This document shows, piece after piece, positions 51,786 through 59,469 of a stretch of DNA of 64,000 bases (position 1 is the stretch's first letter; each line of letters starts with the position of its first letter). This DNA comes from Intestinibacillus sp. Marseille-P6563 (GTDB taxonomy: Bacteria > Bacillota > Clostridia > Oscillospirales > Butyricicoccaceae), in assembly GCF_900604335.1 (NCBI RefSeq), contig NZ_UWOD01000001.1, forward strand, positions 833,501-897,500, in the 5' to 3' direction. The notes under the pieces were generated by a model. The model was not told the origin of the DNA. It did no database searches and saw only the letters and a program-made list of their open reading frames with translations. The translations under genes were made by a program, and so were the position numbers.

Positions 51786-52658
51786 ATGATTCATTACGAA
51801 GGCCGCGTTTTCCGGCCGCCGTCCGAAGCATACAGCCTGATCGTGCAGGTCACCATCGGATGCAGCCACAACAAATGCACATTCTGCGACATGTATAAGG
51901 AAAAGCAGTTCCGCGTGCGCAAGCTGGATGAGATCAAAGCCGACTTTGATGCAGCCCGCGCCGCTTACCGCCGGGTCGACCGCATCTTCCTGGCCGACGG
52001 CGATGCGCTGATGTGCCGCACCGAGCACATGGCCGAGGTGCTACGCTACATCCGCAAGCTGTTCCCCGAGTGCGAACGGGTAACGTCCTACGGTTCCCCG
52101 GCATCGGTGCTGGTCAAGAAGCAGGAAGAACTCAATCTGCTGCATGAGCTGGGACTGGAAATGATCTATCTGGGCCTGGAATCGGGCTCGGACGAGGTCC
52201 TCCGCCGTGTCAACAAGGGCGAAACCGCGGACGAGATCGTACGCGCGGGTCTGATGATCAAGGAAGCGGGCATGAAGCTGTCGGTCACCTGCATCGCAGG
52301 CCTTGGCTCGACCGAACTGTCCGAGGAGCATGCCGTACAGACCGCAAAAGCGCTCTCGCGCATGAAGCCCGAATACATCGGCCTGCTGACGCTGCTCTTT
52401 GAGCTGCCCACCCCCCTGATGCGTGATTGGGAGGAAGGCCGGTTCTATCTGATGAATCCCATCGAAATTGCGCATGAAACTCTCATTCTGCTTGAGAACA
52501 TCGATTCGGAAGGCAGTATTTTCCGCGCAAACCATGCTTCCAACTATGTTAACTTGGCTGGTACGCTCAACCGCGACCGCGACGCTATGTGTGACCGCCT
52601 GCGTCAGGCGTTGGAAGGCAAGGTCAAATTCCGCAGCGAAGCTTTTCGTGCCCGTTAA
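51786..52658 (+). CDS. Radical SAM protein
   Basis: This 290-residue protein has a cluster motif CSHNKCTFCDMY (CxxxCxxC at about 26-33), then YLGLESGSDEVLRRVNKGET and CIAGLGSTELSEEHA as in Elp3/MiaB-like (YgiQ/HemN-related) SAM enzymes. No auxiliary domain is visible. AAAAGGAAGG lies before ATG 51786. Substrate unknown. Confidence 0.85.
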   Translation: MIHYEGRVFRPPSEAYSLIVQVTIGCSHNKCTFCDMYKEKQFRVRKLDEIKADFDAARAAYRRVDRIFLADGDALMCRTEHMAEVLRYIRKLFPECERVTSYGSPASVLVKKQEELNLLHELGLEMIYLGLESGSDEVLRRVNKGETADEIVRAGLMIKEAGMKLSVTCIAGLGSTELSEEHAVQTAKALSRMKPEYIGLLTLLFELPTPLMRDWEEGRFYLMNPIEIAHETLILLENIDSEGSIFRANHASNYVNLAGTLNRDRDAMCDRLRQALEGKVKFRSEAFRAR

Positions 52659-52672
52659 AAGAAGTTTTTTCC

Positions 52673-52740
52673 AGACCGCCGTTTGTTTTCCCCAGCGTTT
52701 TTTCCGTTTGGGGATGCTTTCGGCGGTCTTTGTTTGTGGA
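52673..52740 (+). terminator. Terminator after the radical SAM gene
   Basis: AGACCGCCG/CGGCGGTCT outer stem with an inner CCCCA/TGGGG stem, then TTTGTTTG. Confidence 0.7.
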
Positions 52741-52876
52741 CAATCACAGTTTTCCCGGCCAATCGTATATTTTCTGTAAAGTCACTGGCAAATGCCTGGC
52801 GGGTGTGTTACAATGATTGCAGTTCGTTTCCGTTAAGGTTTCTTAACCCGTTTGTCCAGATGGAGGAGTTTCGTTC

Positions 52877-53470
52877 ATGGATTCTGTATCCCATACCCGC
52901 GTTGCTAACCTGCTTCTTGCTTATGTAAAAGATACCTGCGGCGTTACTTTTGATGAAAACGCCTTTCGTTATGGCAATCTTAAACCCGACCTGACCGGCA
53001 CTTACCTGACCAAGCGTCACTATCCTTCGATCATGTTTGACGAGGTCATGGAAAAGATCCGCCGCTTTTTGGATACTTACACGATTGAACAGCACAATGG
53101 CCGCGATTTGTCCATCGACTTGGGCGAAATCTGTCATTACCTGACCGATTTCTTCTGCTACCCGCACAACGACGACATCTACGACCGCAATTTGCTGGCG
53201 CACTACATTTACGAAAAGCGCATCGCGCTGGGCATCCGCCGCCGCCTGACCCAAAAGGACTTTGTCCGCTGGGCTGCCCCGGCCATGCCGCCCTTTACGC
53301 TGGACGCGCTTTTAAACCGCATCGAACATCTGCACGAGCGCTACAAGACCCAGACCGTGCGTCACGGCATCGACAACGACTTGGCCTACATCTGCCAGAT
53401 TTGCGCCATGCTGGTGCTTTCGGTCATCAACATCAGCTATGTGCCGGAAGCCGAACTGGTGGCCATTTAA
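52877..53470 (+). CDS. Zinc-dependent phospholipase C-like protein
   Basis: This 197-residue helical protein has histidine/aspartate pairs in SHTRVANLL, LGEICHYLTDFFCYPHNDD and LLAHYIYEKR, as in the zinc-dependent phospholipase C/S1-P1-like family. No signal peptide is seen, so it may act inside the cell, unlike secreted phospholipases. GGAGG precedes ATG 52877. Its biological role in gut Clostridia is unknown to me. Confidence 0.7.
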   Translation: MDSVSHTRVANLLLAYVKDTCGVTFDENAFRYGNLKPDLTGTYLTKRHYPSIMFDEVMEKIRRFLDTYTIEQHNGRDLSIDLGEICHYLTDFFCYPHNDDIYDRNLLAHYIYEKRIALGIRRRLTQKDFVRWAAPAMPPFTLDALLNRIEHLHERYKTQTVRHGIDNDLAYICQICAMLVLSVINISYVPEAELVAI

Positions 53471-53483
53471 AACCTTGCTACAA

Positions 53484-53513
53484 GCCATCCGCCCTGCGGA
53501 TGGTTTTTTTGTT
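53484..53513 (+). terminator. Terminator
   Basis: CCATCCGC-CCT-GCGGATGG followed by T7. Confidence 0.85.
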
Positions 53514-53541
53514 TGCGTGCCGTCCGGGTCCGTATTATAAT
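53513..53541 (+). promoter_or_regulatory. Promoter of the apbE operon
   Basis: TTGCGT, 17 bases, TATAAT, 51 bases before apbE. Confidence 0.7.
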
Positions 53542-53591
53542 AGGGAAAGATAACGGCTGCGGCCGTTTCAAATATCCCAGGGAGTTGTTGT

Positions 53592-54593
53592 ATGAAAAAG
53601 CTTTGCGGCGCGCTGTGTGCGCTTTTCCTTTTGCTGTCCGGCTGCGGCGGACCGGTTTCCGATTCGACCGATTTTTTCGCCATGGACACCTTTATGACCC
53701 TGACCGCCTGGGGCGACAACCAGGACGATGCCCATGCCGTCGTTTCCGAGGCCGAGCAGGAGATCAACCGGCTGAGCAATGCGCTTTCGCGGCAGGTGGA
53801 GGCCAGCTCGCTGGCTGAGCTCAACGCGGCAAACGGCGAAATCGTCACCTTGGACCCGGATACTTACGCGGCGCTGAGCCGCGCGGTCGAGTATGCCGAG
53901 CAGACGGGCGGCGCCTTTGACCCCACGACCGCTCCCCTGTCCGACCTGTGGGGCATCGGCACCGATGCTGCCGCGGTCCCGGACGAAGCGGCCATTGCCC
54001 AAGCGCTCACCCATGTAGGGTATCAAAACATCGAACTGCTGGATAACAACCAGGCGCGGCTTTTAAATGGCGCCCAGGTCGATTTGGGCGGCATCGGCAA
54101 GGGCTATGCCACCGATGTGGTTGCATCCCTGCGCGAGGACGAGCCACTGCTGGCGCAGCTTGGCGGCAACATCGGCGCCTATGGCGAGAACCCATCGAGC
54201 AAGGACGGCCTGTGGACGGTCGGCCTGGCCGACCCGGACGACAGCGCCAATTATATCGCCACCCTGCACATTCAGGATGCTTCCATCGTCACCTCGGGCG
54301 ATTATGAACGGTATTTCGAGCAGAACGGCGTGCGCTACCATCATATCTTTGACCCCTCCACCGGCTATCCGGCCCAGACCGGTCTGCGGGCAGTGACCGT
54401 CGTGGACAAGGAATCCACCCGTGCGGACGCCTATACGACCGCCCTGTTTGTCATGGGGCTGGACAAGGGCTTGGCCTTCTGCGAAGAACACGATGTCCAA
54501 GCGGTCTTTGTGACCCAGGACCACAAGATCTATGTCACAGGAGGGCTGCAAATCACACTGGCCGACGGGGTGGATTATGAGCTGGCTTCATAA
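53592..54593 (+). CDS. apbE: FAD:protein FMN transferase (lipoprotein)
   Basis: This 333-residue protein has a signal peptide with lipobox LLLSGC (Cys18). ApbE motifs: MDTFMTLTAWG, VDLGGIGKGYATD (flavin/metal loop), TSGDYERYF and HHIFDPSTGYPA. It attaches FMN to Thr/Ser of extracytoplasmic flavoproteins. It overlaps the next gene by 17 bases, so the operon is tightly coupled. Confidence 0.92.
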   Translation: MKKLCGALCALFLLLSGCGGPVSDSTDFFAMDTFMTLTAWGDNQDDAHAVVSEAEQEINRLSNALSRQVEASSLAELNAANGEIVTLDPDTYAALSRAVEYAEQTGGAFDPTTAPLSDLWGIGTDAAAVPDEAAIAQALTHVGYQNIELLDNNQARLLNGAQVDLGGIGKGYATDVVASLREDEPLLAQLGGNIGAYGENPSSKDGLWTVGLADPDDSANYIATLHIQDASIVTSGDYERYFEQNGVRYHHIFDPSTGYPAQTGLRAVTVVDKESTRADAYTTALFVMGLDKGLAFCEEHDVQAVFVTQDHKIYVTGGLQITLADGVDYELAS

Positions 54594-54960
54594 CATCAAA
54601 AAAGGCGACCTGGTCATCGTCGCCGTCGTGCTGGTATTGGCCGTGCTGGTGTTTGTGCCCTTTGCCTTGGCGCCCTCGCAAAGCCTGACCTGCGAGATCA
54701 CCCAGGATGACGAAGTCATCCGCCGGGTGCGTCTGGGCGCGGGGTATCAGGAAACCATCACCATCGAGGGGGATTCGGTGACCAATGTCATCCAGATCGA
54801 TAGCGATTGCGTTTATTTTGCGTCCTCCGACTGTCCGGATCAGGTCTGCGTACGCACGGGCAAGCTGACCCGCGCCGGTCAAATCGCGGTATGCCTGCCC
54901 AATCGGGTAGTCGTGCGGCTGGTCGGTGCCCAGGAAGAAGTGGACGCCGTTGTCCGGTAA
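54577..54960 (+). CDS. NusG domain II-like membrane-anchored protein
   Basis: This 127-residue protein has an N-terminal transmembrane anchor (LVIVAVVLVLAVLVFVPFAL) and an extracellular NusG domain II-like beta domain with CVYFASSDCPDQVCVRTGKL and CLPNRVVVRLVG. Such proteins sit between ApbE and a Gx transporter in many Clostridia and are thought to help electron-transfer lipids or flavins; this is inference from gene order. The paired cysteines may form disulfides. Confidence 0.82.
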   Translation: MSWLHNIKKGDLVIVAVVLVLAVLVFVPFALAPSQSLTCEITQDDEVIRRVRLGAGYQETITIEGDSVTNVIQIDSDCVYFASSDCPDQVCVRTGKLTRAGQIAVCLPNRVVVRLVGAQEEVDAVVR

Positions 54961-54970
54961 GGGGGTTGCT

Positions 54971-55471
54971 ATGAAAAAAATCGCACAAGGCGGGCTGCTG
55001 GTCGCGGTTGCATTGGTGCTTTCTCTGGTAGAAAAGATGTTTCCCCTGCAAGCGGTCGTGCCCATCCCGGGCATCAAATTGGGCCTTGCCAATGTTGTGA
55101 CCCTGTTTGCCCTCACCCTGCTGGGCACCCAGGCCGCCCTGACTATTCTTCTATGCCGCGTGACGCTGGCATCCATCTTTATGGGCAGCATCACCGGCTT
55201 TCTGTTTTCGCTGTTTGGCGGCCTGCTGGCGCTGCTGGTCATGCGCCTGCTTCTTTTGCGGGAAGATCGCTGGTTTTCGCTGGTCGGGGTATCCATCGGC
55301 GGTGCCGCGACGCACAACATCGGCCAAATTGGCGCGGCCATCCTGACTTTAGGCACGCTCAATGTGGCAGCTTATCTGCCCTTGCTGCTGGTCAGTTCTA
55401 TTCCCATGGGATGGGTGACCGGCCTGACTGCTTCGGCTGTTTTGAATCACTGGAAAAAAATCCGCTTTTAA
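54971..55471 (+). CDS. Gx transporter family (heptaprenyl diphosphate synthase component I-like)
   Basis: This 166-residue protein has five to six transmembrane helices with PIPGIKLGLANVVTLFALTL and GGAATHNIGQIGAAILTLGT, diagnostic of the Gx transporter family often labelled heptaprenyl diphosphate synthase component I. It is more likely a membrane carrier than a prenyltransferase. In an operon with apbE and the NusG-II protein. Confidence 0.85.
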   Translation: MKKIAQGGLLVAVALVLSLVEKMFPLQAVVPIPGIKLGLANVVTLFALTLLGTQAALTILLCRVTLASIFMGSITGFLFSLFGGLLALLVMRLLLLREDRWFSLVGVSIGGAATHNIGQIGAAILTLGTLNVAAYLPLLLVSSIPMGWVTGLTASAVLNHWKKIRF

Positions 55472-55546
55472 AAATTCTGCAAATTTTGCATAAAGCGTTT
55501 GTTTGCGTTTCATACTATCCTCAAATCAAAGGAGGTATTTTCGGAT

Positions 55547-55852
55547 ATGAAACGTTTCTTATCGCTTTCGCTGGCCCTGCTGCTCTGCTTTGGACTGCTG
55601 GCTGGCTGCACAAATAGCAATAGTGCCGATCAGCCGGATGGTGCCAATGGCGGCATCATCGAAGATAGCTCGGCCAATATGACCGATCCAGCCGATGAAA
55701 ACCTGCTCGACCGCAGTAAAAACGCAGTCGATGACATGGTCGACGATATGGACCCCAACCGGGACACCAATAACACGACCACCGACAAGAACACCAGCGG
55801 CACCACGACAGACGGCACCAACGCCACCACAGACAACAACACGGCACGCTAA
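55547..55852 (+). CDS. Small Thr/Asn/Asp-rich lipoprotein
   Basis: This 101-residue protein starts at ATG 55547 after AAAGGAGG. Signal peptide with lipobox LLAGC, then a low-complexity linker rich in Asp, Asn and Thr (TNNTTTDKNTSGTTTDGTNA). No domain. Likely surface-anchored; function unknown. Confidence 0.75.
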   Translation: MKRFLSLSLALLLCFGLLAGCTNSNSADQPDGANGGIIEDSSANMTDPADENLLDRSKNAVDDMVDDMDPNRDTNNTTTDKNTSGTTTDGTNATTDNNTAR

Positions 55853-55854
55853 AA

Positions 55855-55895
55855 AACGCGCCCCTGCGACTACTTTCGCAGAGGGCGCGTTTTCT
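55855..55895. terminator. Bidirectional terminator between lipoprotein gene and murD
   Basis: ACGCGCCC-TGCGA and TCGCA-GGGCGCGT form a long stem flanked by A and T runs. Confidence 0.85.
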
Positions 55896-57271
55896 TATAG
55901 GGCATGCACCAGTTGTTTGAACCGGTCGCCTCGCTCCATAAAGTTTTTAAAGCAATCAAACGATGCGCTGGCCGGACTCATCATCACCACATCGCCCGGC
56001 TGTGCAGCCGCATGGGCCAACTGCACCGCTTCGGCCAGATCGGCGGCATCCTGCATTTCGGGTTTTTCGGCACAGTCAGCCTGCTCCACGCAAGCACGAA
56101 TCTTGGGCGCTGTCGCGCCGGTCAGGATGAGTTTGGACACATGGGTACAGATCGGCTCTCCGAGAACATCGTACGGGATGTGCTTGTCATATCCGCCTGC
56201 AATCAGAATAATCTTCTGCGGGAAGGAGCGCAGCCCGGCGATGGTACGCGTGGGGCTGGACGCGATCGAATCGTTGTAATACCGCACGCCATCCAGTTCG
56301 CGAACAAATTCAATGCGGTGTTCCACGCCGCCAAAGGTCTGCGCCACGTGTACGATATCCTCGTCCGCACAATAACCCTGTACAATGGCGGCAGCCATCA
56401 TCACATTAGAGACATTGTGTTCGCCCGGGATGCGAATATGATCGGCATGCATCAGCGGCCGCGACACACCGCCCTGCACAATATAAATGATGCCATCCTG
56501 CAAATAGACGCCATTTTCCGGCACCTGCGTTTTGGAGCAGCCCCAAATTTCGCTGTCGGGGTTGAGGGTCAGGGTCTGCGTCACCGGGTCATCCAGATTG
56601 ATGACCAGCCGTCCGCCCGGCTTCTGATGGGCATAAATCGCGGTCTTTGCCTGCACATACTCATCAAAATCCTTGTGATAGTCCAAGTGATTCGGGGTCA
56701 GGTTGGTGATTGCCGCCACCGCCGGACTAAACTGCATGCCCATGAGCTGGAAGCTGGACAGTTCGACCACCGCCAAATCATCCGGCTGCATGCTTTCGAC
56801 TTCGGGCAGCAGCGGCTTTCCGATGTTACCGCCCAAATGACAGGTATGACCGGCACGCTTTAAAAATTCATATACCAGCGTGGTGGTCGTCGTCTTGCCA
56901 TCCGATCCGGTCACACCCAAAATCGGACAGGGGCATACGGCAAAAAACAGTTCCATTTCGCTGGTCACGATGCCGCCGCGCGCGCGCACTTCGGCCAGTG
57001 CCGGATGCAGCGGATGCAGCCCCGGCGTGCGGAACACAATATCTTCGGACAGGATGTCCAAGTAGTCGTCCCCCAAAACGAAGGATACACCGAGCGCCGC
57101 CAGTTCGGTGTAACGGTCGCCGAGTGCCGCCGCATCCTTTTTGTCGTGCACCGTGACCGGCAGTCCAGCTTTCCGCAGCAGCGCGATGAGCGGCGTATTG
57201 CTCACGCCCGCTCCGATGACCGCGATCCGCTTGCCGCGGATGCTTTCCAAATATTTTTGTAATGCTGTCAT
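55895..57271 (-). CDS. murD: UDP-N-acetylmuramoyl-L-alanine--D-glutamate ligase
   Basis: This 458-residue protein has the Mur ligase order: N-terminal Rossmann (IAVIGAGVSNTPLIALLRKA), ATP loop GVTGSDGKTTTTTLVYEFLK, then ITNLTPNHLDYHKDFDEYVQ and YNDSIASSPTRTIAGLRSF. It adds D-Glu in cytoplasmic peptidoglycan synthesis. It is alone, not in a dcw cluster. Confidence 0.95.
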   Translation of the reverse strand: MTALQKYLESIRGKRIAVIGAGVSNTPLIALLRKAGLPVTVHDKKDAAALGDRYTELAALGVSFVLGDDYLDILSEDIVFRTPGLHPLHPALAEVRARGGIVTSEMELFFAVCPCPILGVTGSDGKTTTTTLVYEFLKRAGHTCHLGGNIGKPLLPEVESMQPDDLAVVELSSFQLMGMQFSPAVAAITNLTPNHLDYHKDFDEYVQAKTAIYAHQKPGGRLVINLDDPVTQTLTLNPDSEIWGCSKTQVPENGVYLQDGIIYIVQGGVSRPLMHADHIRIPGEHNVSNVMMAAAIVQGYCADEDIVHVAQTFGGVEHRIEFVRELDGVRYYNDSIASSPTRTIAGLRSFPQKIILIAGGYDKHIPYDVLGEPICTHVSKLILTGATAPKIRACVEQADCAEKPEMQDAADLAEAVQLAHAAAQPGDVVMMSPASASFDCFKNFMERGDRFKQLVHAL

Positions 57272-57305
57272 CCTAACAGCCTCCTGTCCATTTCATATCT
57301 CATAT

Positions 57306-57334
57306 ATTTTACACGTTTTGCGGCAAAATAGCAA
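57306..57334 (-). promoter_or_regulatory. Promoter of murD
   Basis: TTGCTA (57334-57329), 17 bases, TAAAAT (57311-57306). Confidence 0.65.
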
Positions 57335-57436
57335 GACGAGTCGTGTTGTTCGGCGAAAAAGTTCGACCTTTCCTGTTTTCCTGCCCTGAAACCGTCCTCA
57401 AATTTTCGATTCTCTGCAAAACCTTATGAAAACGGT

Positions 57437-57465
57437 TTGACGGAGCGCGCAAAAGTTGTTATAAT
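57437..57465 (+). promoter_or_regulatory. Promoter of the RNase P RNA gene
   Basis: TTGACG, 17 bases, TATAAT, 7 bases before the RNA start. Confidence 0.9.
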
Positions 57466-57472
57466 AGCATCC

Positions 57473-57807
57473 GTGAGTAATCCAGGCAATCGCGTGCCGG
57501 CTTGACCGGCATGAGGAAAGTCCGGGCTGCGCAGGGCAAGGATAGCAGATAACGTCTGCCGGGGGCGACCCTAGGAATAGTGCAACAGAGATATACCGCC
57601 GGGGATTTCCCGGTAAGGGTGGAAAGGCGAGGTAAGAGCTCACCACGCCCCATGGTAACATGGGGGGTCTGTAAACTCTATCCGCAGCAACGTCAACCGG
57701 GGCAATGGACGGCCCGTCCGTCCCGACCGACGGCTTGAGGCGTGCGGCGACGTGCGTCCCAGATAGATGATTGCCAAATACAGAACCCGGCTTATAGGAT
57801 TGCTCAC
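57473..57807 (+). ncRNA. rnpB: RNase P RNA, type A
   Basis: The ends pair (GTGAGTAATCC with GGATTGCTCAC). Universal segments GAGGAAAGTCCGGGCT (about 57512) and ACAGAACCCGGCTTATAGG (about 57780) mark the P4 region. Length about 335 nt. Catalyses 5' maturation of tRNAs with RnpA. Confidence 0.96.
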
Positions 57808-57822
57808 TCCTCTTGTGTGACA

Positions 57823-57851
57823 AACCGTCCCTTTGGGGACGGTTTTTTTTA
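57823..57851 (+). terminator. Terminator of rnpB
   Basis: AAACCGTCCC-TTTG-GGGACGGTTT followed by T8. Confidence 0.9.
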
Positions 57852-58547
57852 TTTCTCTAGCTTCTGCATCATCTCCGGCAGCTTTTCGATTTTCCCGCCG
57901 AGCAGCCGGTCCATATAGACAAGCGGCTGCAAGCTGCTCTCCTTCACCTCGATCTCGCCCTTTTCATCCTTGGCGATGTATCCGGCCTGCACCAGCCGGG
58001 TAAAGGTGTCCTGCGCCCAGGCGGGCATCTCGGGCACATACTTATAAACTTTCATTTCTTCCTCCTGTTCTGCGGCCAGCGCCGCCTTGAAATCGTCCCA
58101 TAAGCTGGGCTGCTCGACGAACGGCGCCGGACAGTCCTTGCCGGTTACGTCGTAATGCCGCACGACATTTTGAATCGGCACGTCATACCGCGCCATCAGC
58201 TCGCGCACCAGCTTCACCGCGCGCTCGATCGTGCCGCGGCGCAGCACATAGCCCTTGCCGGTCAGGCACATCTCCACGCCGATGCTGTTCGAGTTCCGGC
58301 AATACGGATGCACATAGCTTTTTGCGCCCACATGCCAGGCTTGCCGGTCGGGCGGCACGCTGTTCCAAACCTCGTTTTCATCCACGAAGTAATGGGCGCT
58401 GGCTTTCACCACTTCCCGCGCAAAATAGTCAGCGTTGTTCTTCGCCGTGTCGCCCTGGTTGCTGGTCCAGTGCACGACGATGTACTGAACATTTTTCAGC
58501 GTCCCACCGTAATTCCCAGAGTTGCAGGCTTTGCTGTTAACCTCCAA
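57849..58547 (-). CDS. Phage-type N-acetylmuramoyl-L-alanine amidase (endolysin)
   Basis: TTG 58547, six bases after AAGGAGG, gives 232 residues with the typical start EVNSKACNSGNYGG. Amidase_2 domain: YIVVHWTSNQGDTAKNNADY, KASAHYFVDENEVWNSVPPD and the zinc/catalytic end VRHYDVTGKDCPAP. A C-terminal helical region (AWAQDTFTRLVQAGYIAKDE) may bind the wall. It overlaps the holin gene by 11 bases. Confidence 0.87.
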   Translation of the reverse strand: MEVNSKACNSGNYGGTLKNVQYIVVHWTSNQGDTAKNNADYFAREVVKASAHYFVDENEVWNSVPPDRQAWHVGAKSYVHPYCRNSNSIGVEMCLTGKGYVLRRGTIERAVKLVRELMARYDVPIQNVVRHYDVTGKDCPAPFVEQPSLWDDFKAALAAEQEEEMKVYKYVPEMPAWAQDTFTRLVQAGYIAKDEKGEIEVKESSLQPLVYMDRLLGGKIEKLPEMMQKLEK

Positions 58548-58776
58548 ACTGCCCCTCCTTGCGCGCCTGATCGGCGGCGATGGCTGCCGAAGTAAAGCTA
58601 TTGTTCTTCCACCAGGCGGCGACTGCGGCCGCGACCGTCCAAGCCGTAGATACCAGTGTTTCGATCTGCCCGTCCTCGATTGGCAGCACAGCCACACCGC
58701 ACACGCTCAAAATCTGGTTGATGAGCGCCAGCGCCAGGATGATCGTCCGCGCCAGCGTTCCTTTGGTAATGTTCAT
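58537..58776 (-). CDS. Phage holin (phi LC3 type)
   Basis: This 79-residue protein has two hydrophobic segments (TIILALALINQILSVCGVAV and VSTAWTVAAAVAAWWKN) and the FTSAAIAADQARKEG tail of phi-LC3 holins. It would form membrane holes to release the endolysin. It lies directly upstream of the amidase. Confidence 0.85.
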   Translation of the reverse strand: MNITKGTLARTIILALALINQILSVCGVAVLPIEDGQIETLVSTAWTVAAAVAAWWKNNSFTSAAIAADQARKEGQFGG

Positions 58777-58780
58777 GCCC

Positions 58781-59032
58781 TCACTCCTCCTGTTCCAAAT
58801 CCTTGATTCGATGGTTGATGACTTTGATTTGTTCCTCGACTACCGGCATCCGCCGGGCGAAGTTGTTGTGTTCGCGCACCTCGCGGGTCAAAGCCTCCAG
58901 CTTCGCATCCGTGACCGCCTGCGCGGTACGAATCGCCTCATCGGTACGGTTTCCGGCCGCCCGGTTGGACAGAATCACGCCGATCAGCGCCAGCCCGCCG
59001 GTGATAAGGGATACAATAATTTCGGTTTGCAT
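58781..59032 (-). CDS. Small membrane protein of the lysis cassette
   Basis: This 83-residue protein has an N-terminal transmembrane helix (IIVSLITGGLALIGVILSN) and a long coiled-coil (AVTDAKLEALTREVREHNNF). It resembles small XhlA/spanin-like phage proteins in layout. Four bases separate it from the holin gene. Confidence 0.65.
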   Translation of the reverse strand: MQTEIIVSLITGGLALIGVILSNRAAGNRTDEAIRTAQAVTDAKLEALTREVREHNNFARRMPVVEEQIKVINHRIKDLEQEE

Positions 59033-59077
59033 GGATTCGATGGGGCGGGAAAGCCCGCCCCGTCACCCCCTTTCCCC

Positions 59078-59284
59078 TTACAGGCCCAGCAGGTCCTTGT
59101 CGCGAACGCTCAGCGGCAGTCCGCAGAACTGCTTGTACTCGGCACGCGCCTTACCGTCGTACTTGATGTTATGACGCTTGTCAAAGATGTCCAGCCCGAC
59201 ATTCACGTCATATTTGCGCTTTTCGTCGTTCTTTCCGGCACAGATGGCTTTGATTTCCTCGTGGTTCTGGATGTAGATATTCAT
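59078..59284 (-). CDS. Small hypothetical protein upstream of the lysis cassette
   Basis: This 68-residue basic, soluble protein begins MNIYIQNHEEIKAICAGKND. GGAAAGGAAG precedes ATG 59284. No family recognised. It is collinear with the holin and amidase genes, so probably phage-derived too. Confidence 0.5.
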   Translation of the reverse strand: MNIYIQNHEEIKAICAGKNDEKRKYDVNVGLDIFDKRHNIKYDGKARAEYKQFCGLPLSVRDKDLLGL

Positions 59285-59427
59285 ATCTTTTCTTCCTTTC
59301 CGGCCTTGCGGCCTATCTGATTTTCAGGCTGCGGCGGATAAACAGCCCGTCATACTTTGCCGCACACGCGCGAAAATTGCCCCCAAAAGATTCATCGCCA
59401 AAAAAATATTTAAAATCCGCAAAAAAG

Positions 59428-59458
59428 AAAGCAGACACTTTTGTGTCTGCCTTCTTAT
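59428..59458 (-). terminator. Terminator of glgP
   Basis: GGCAGACAC-AAAA-GTGTCTGC with a T-rich tail on the minus strand. Confidence 0.8.
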
Positions 59459-59469
59459 CAGTTTTCATC

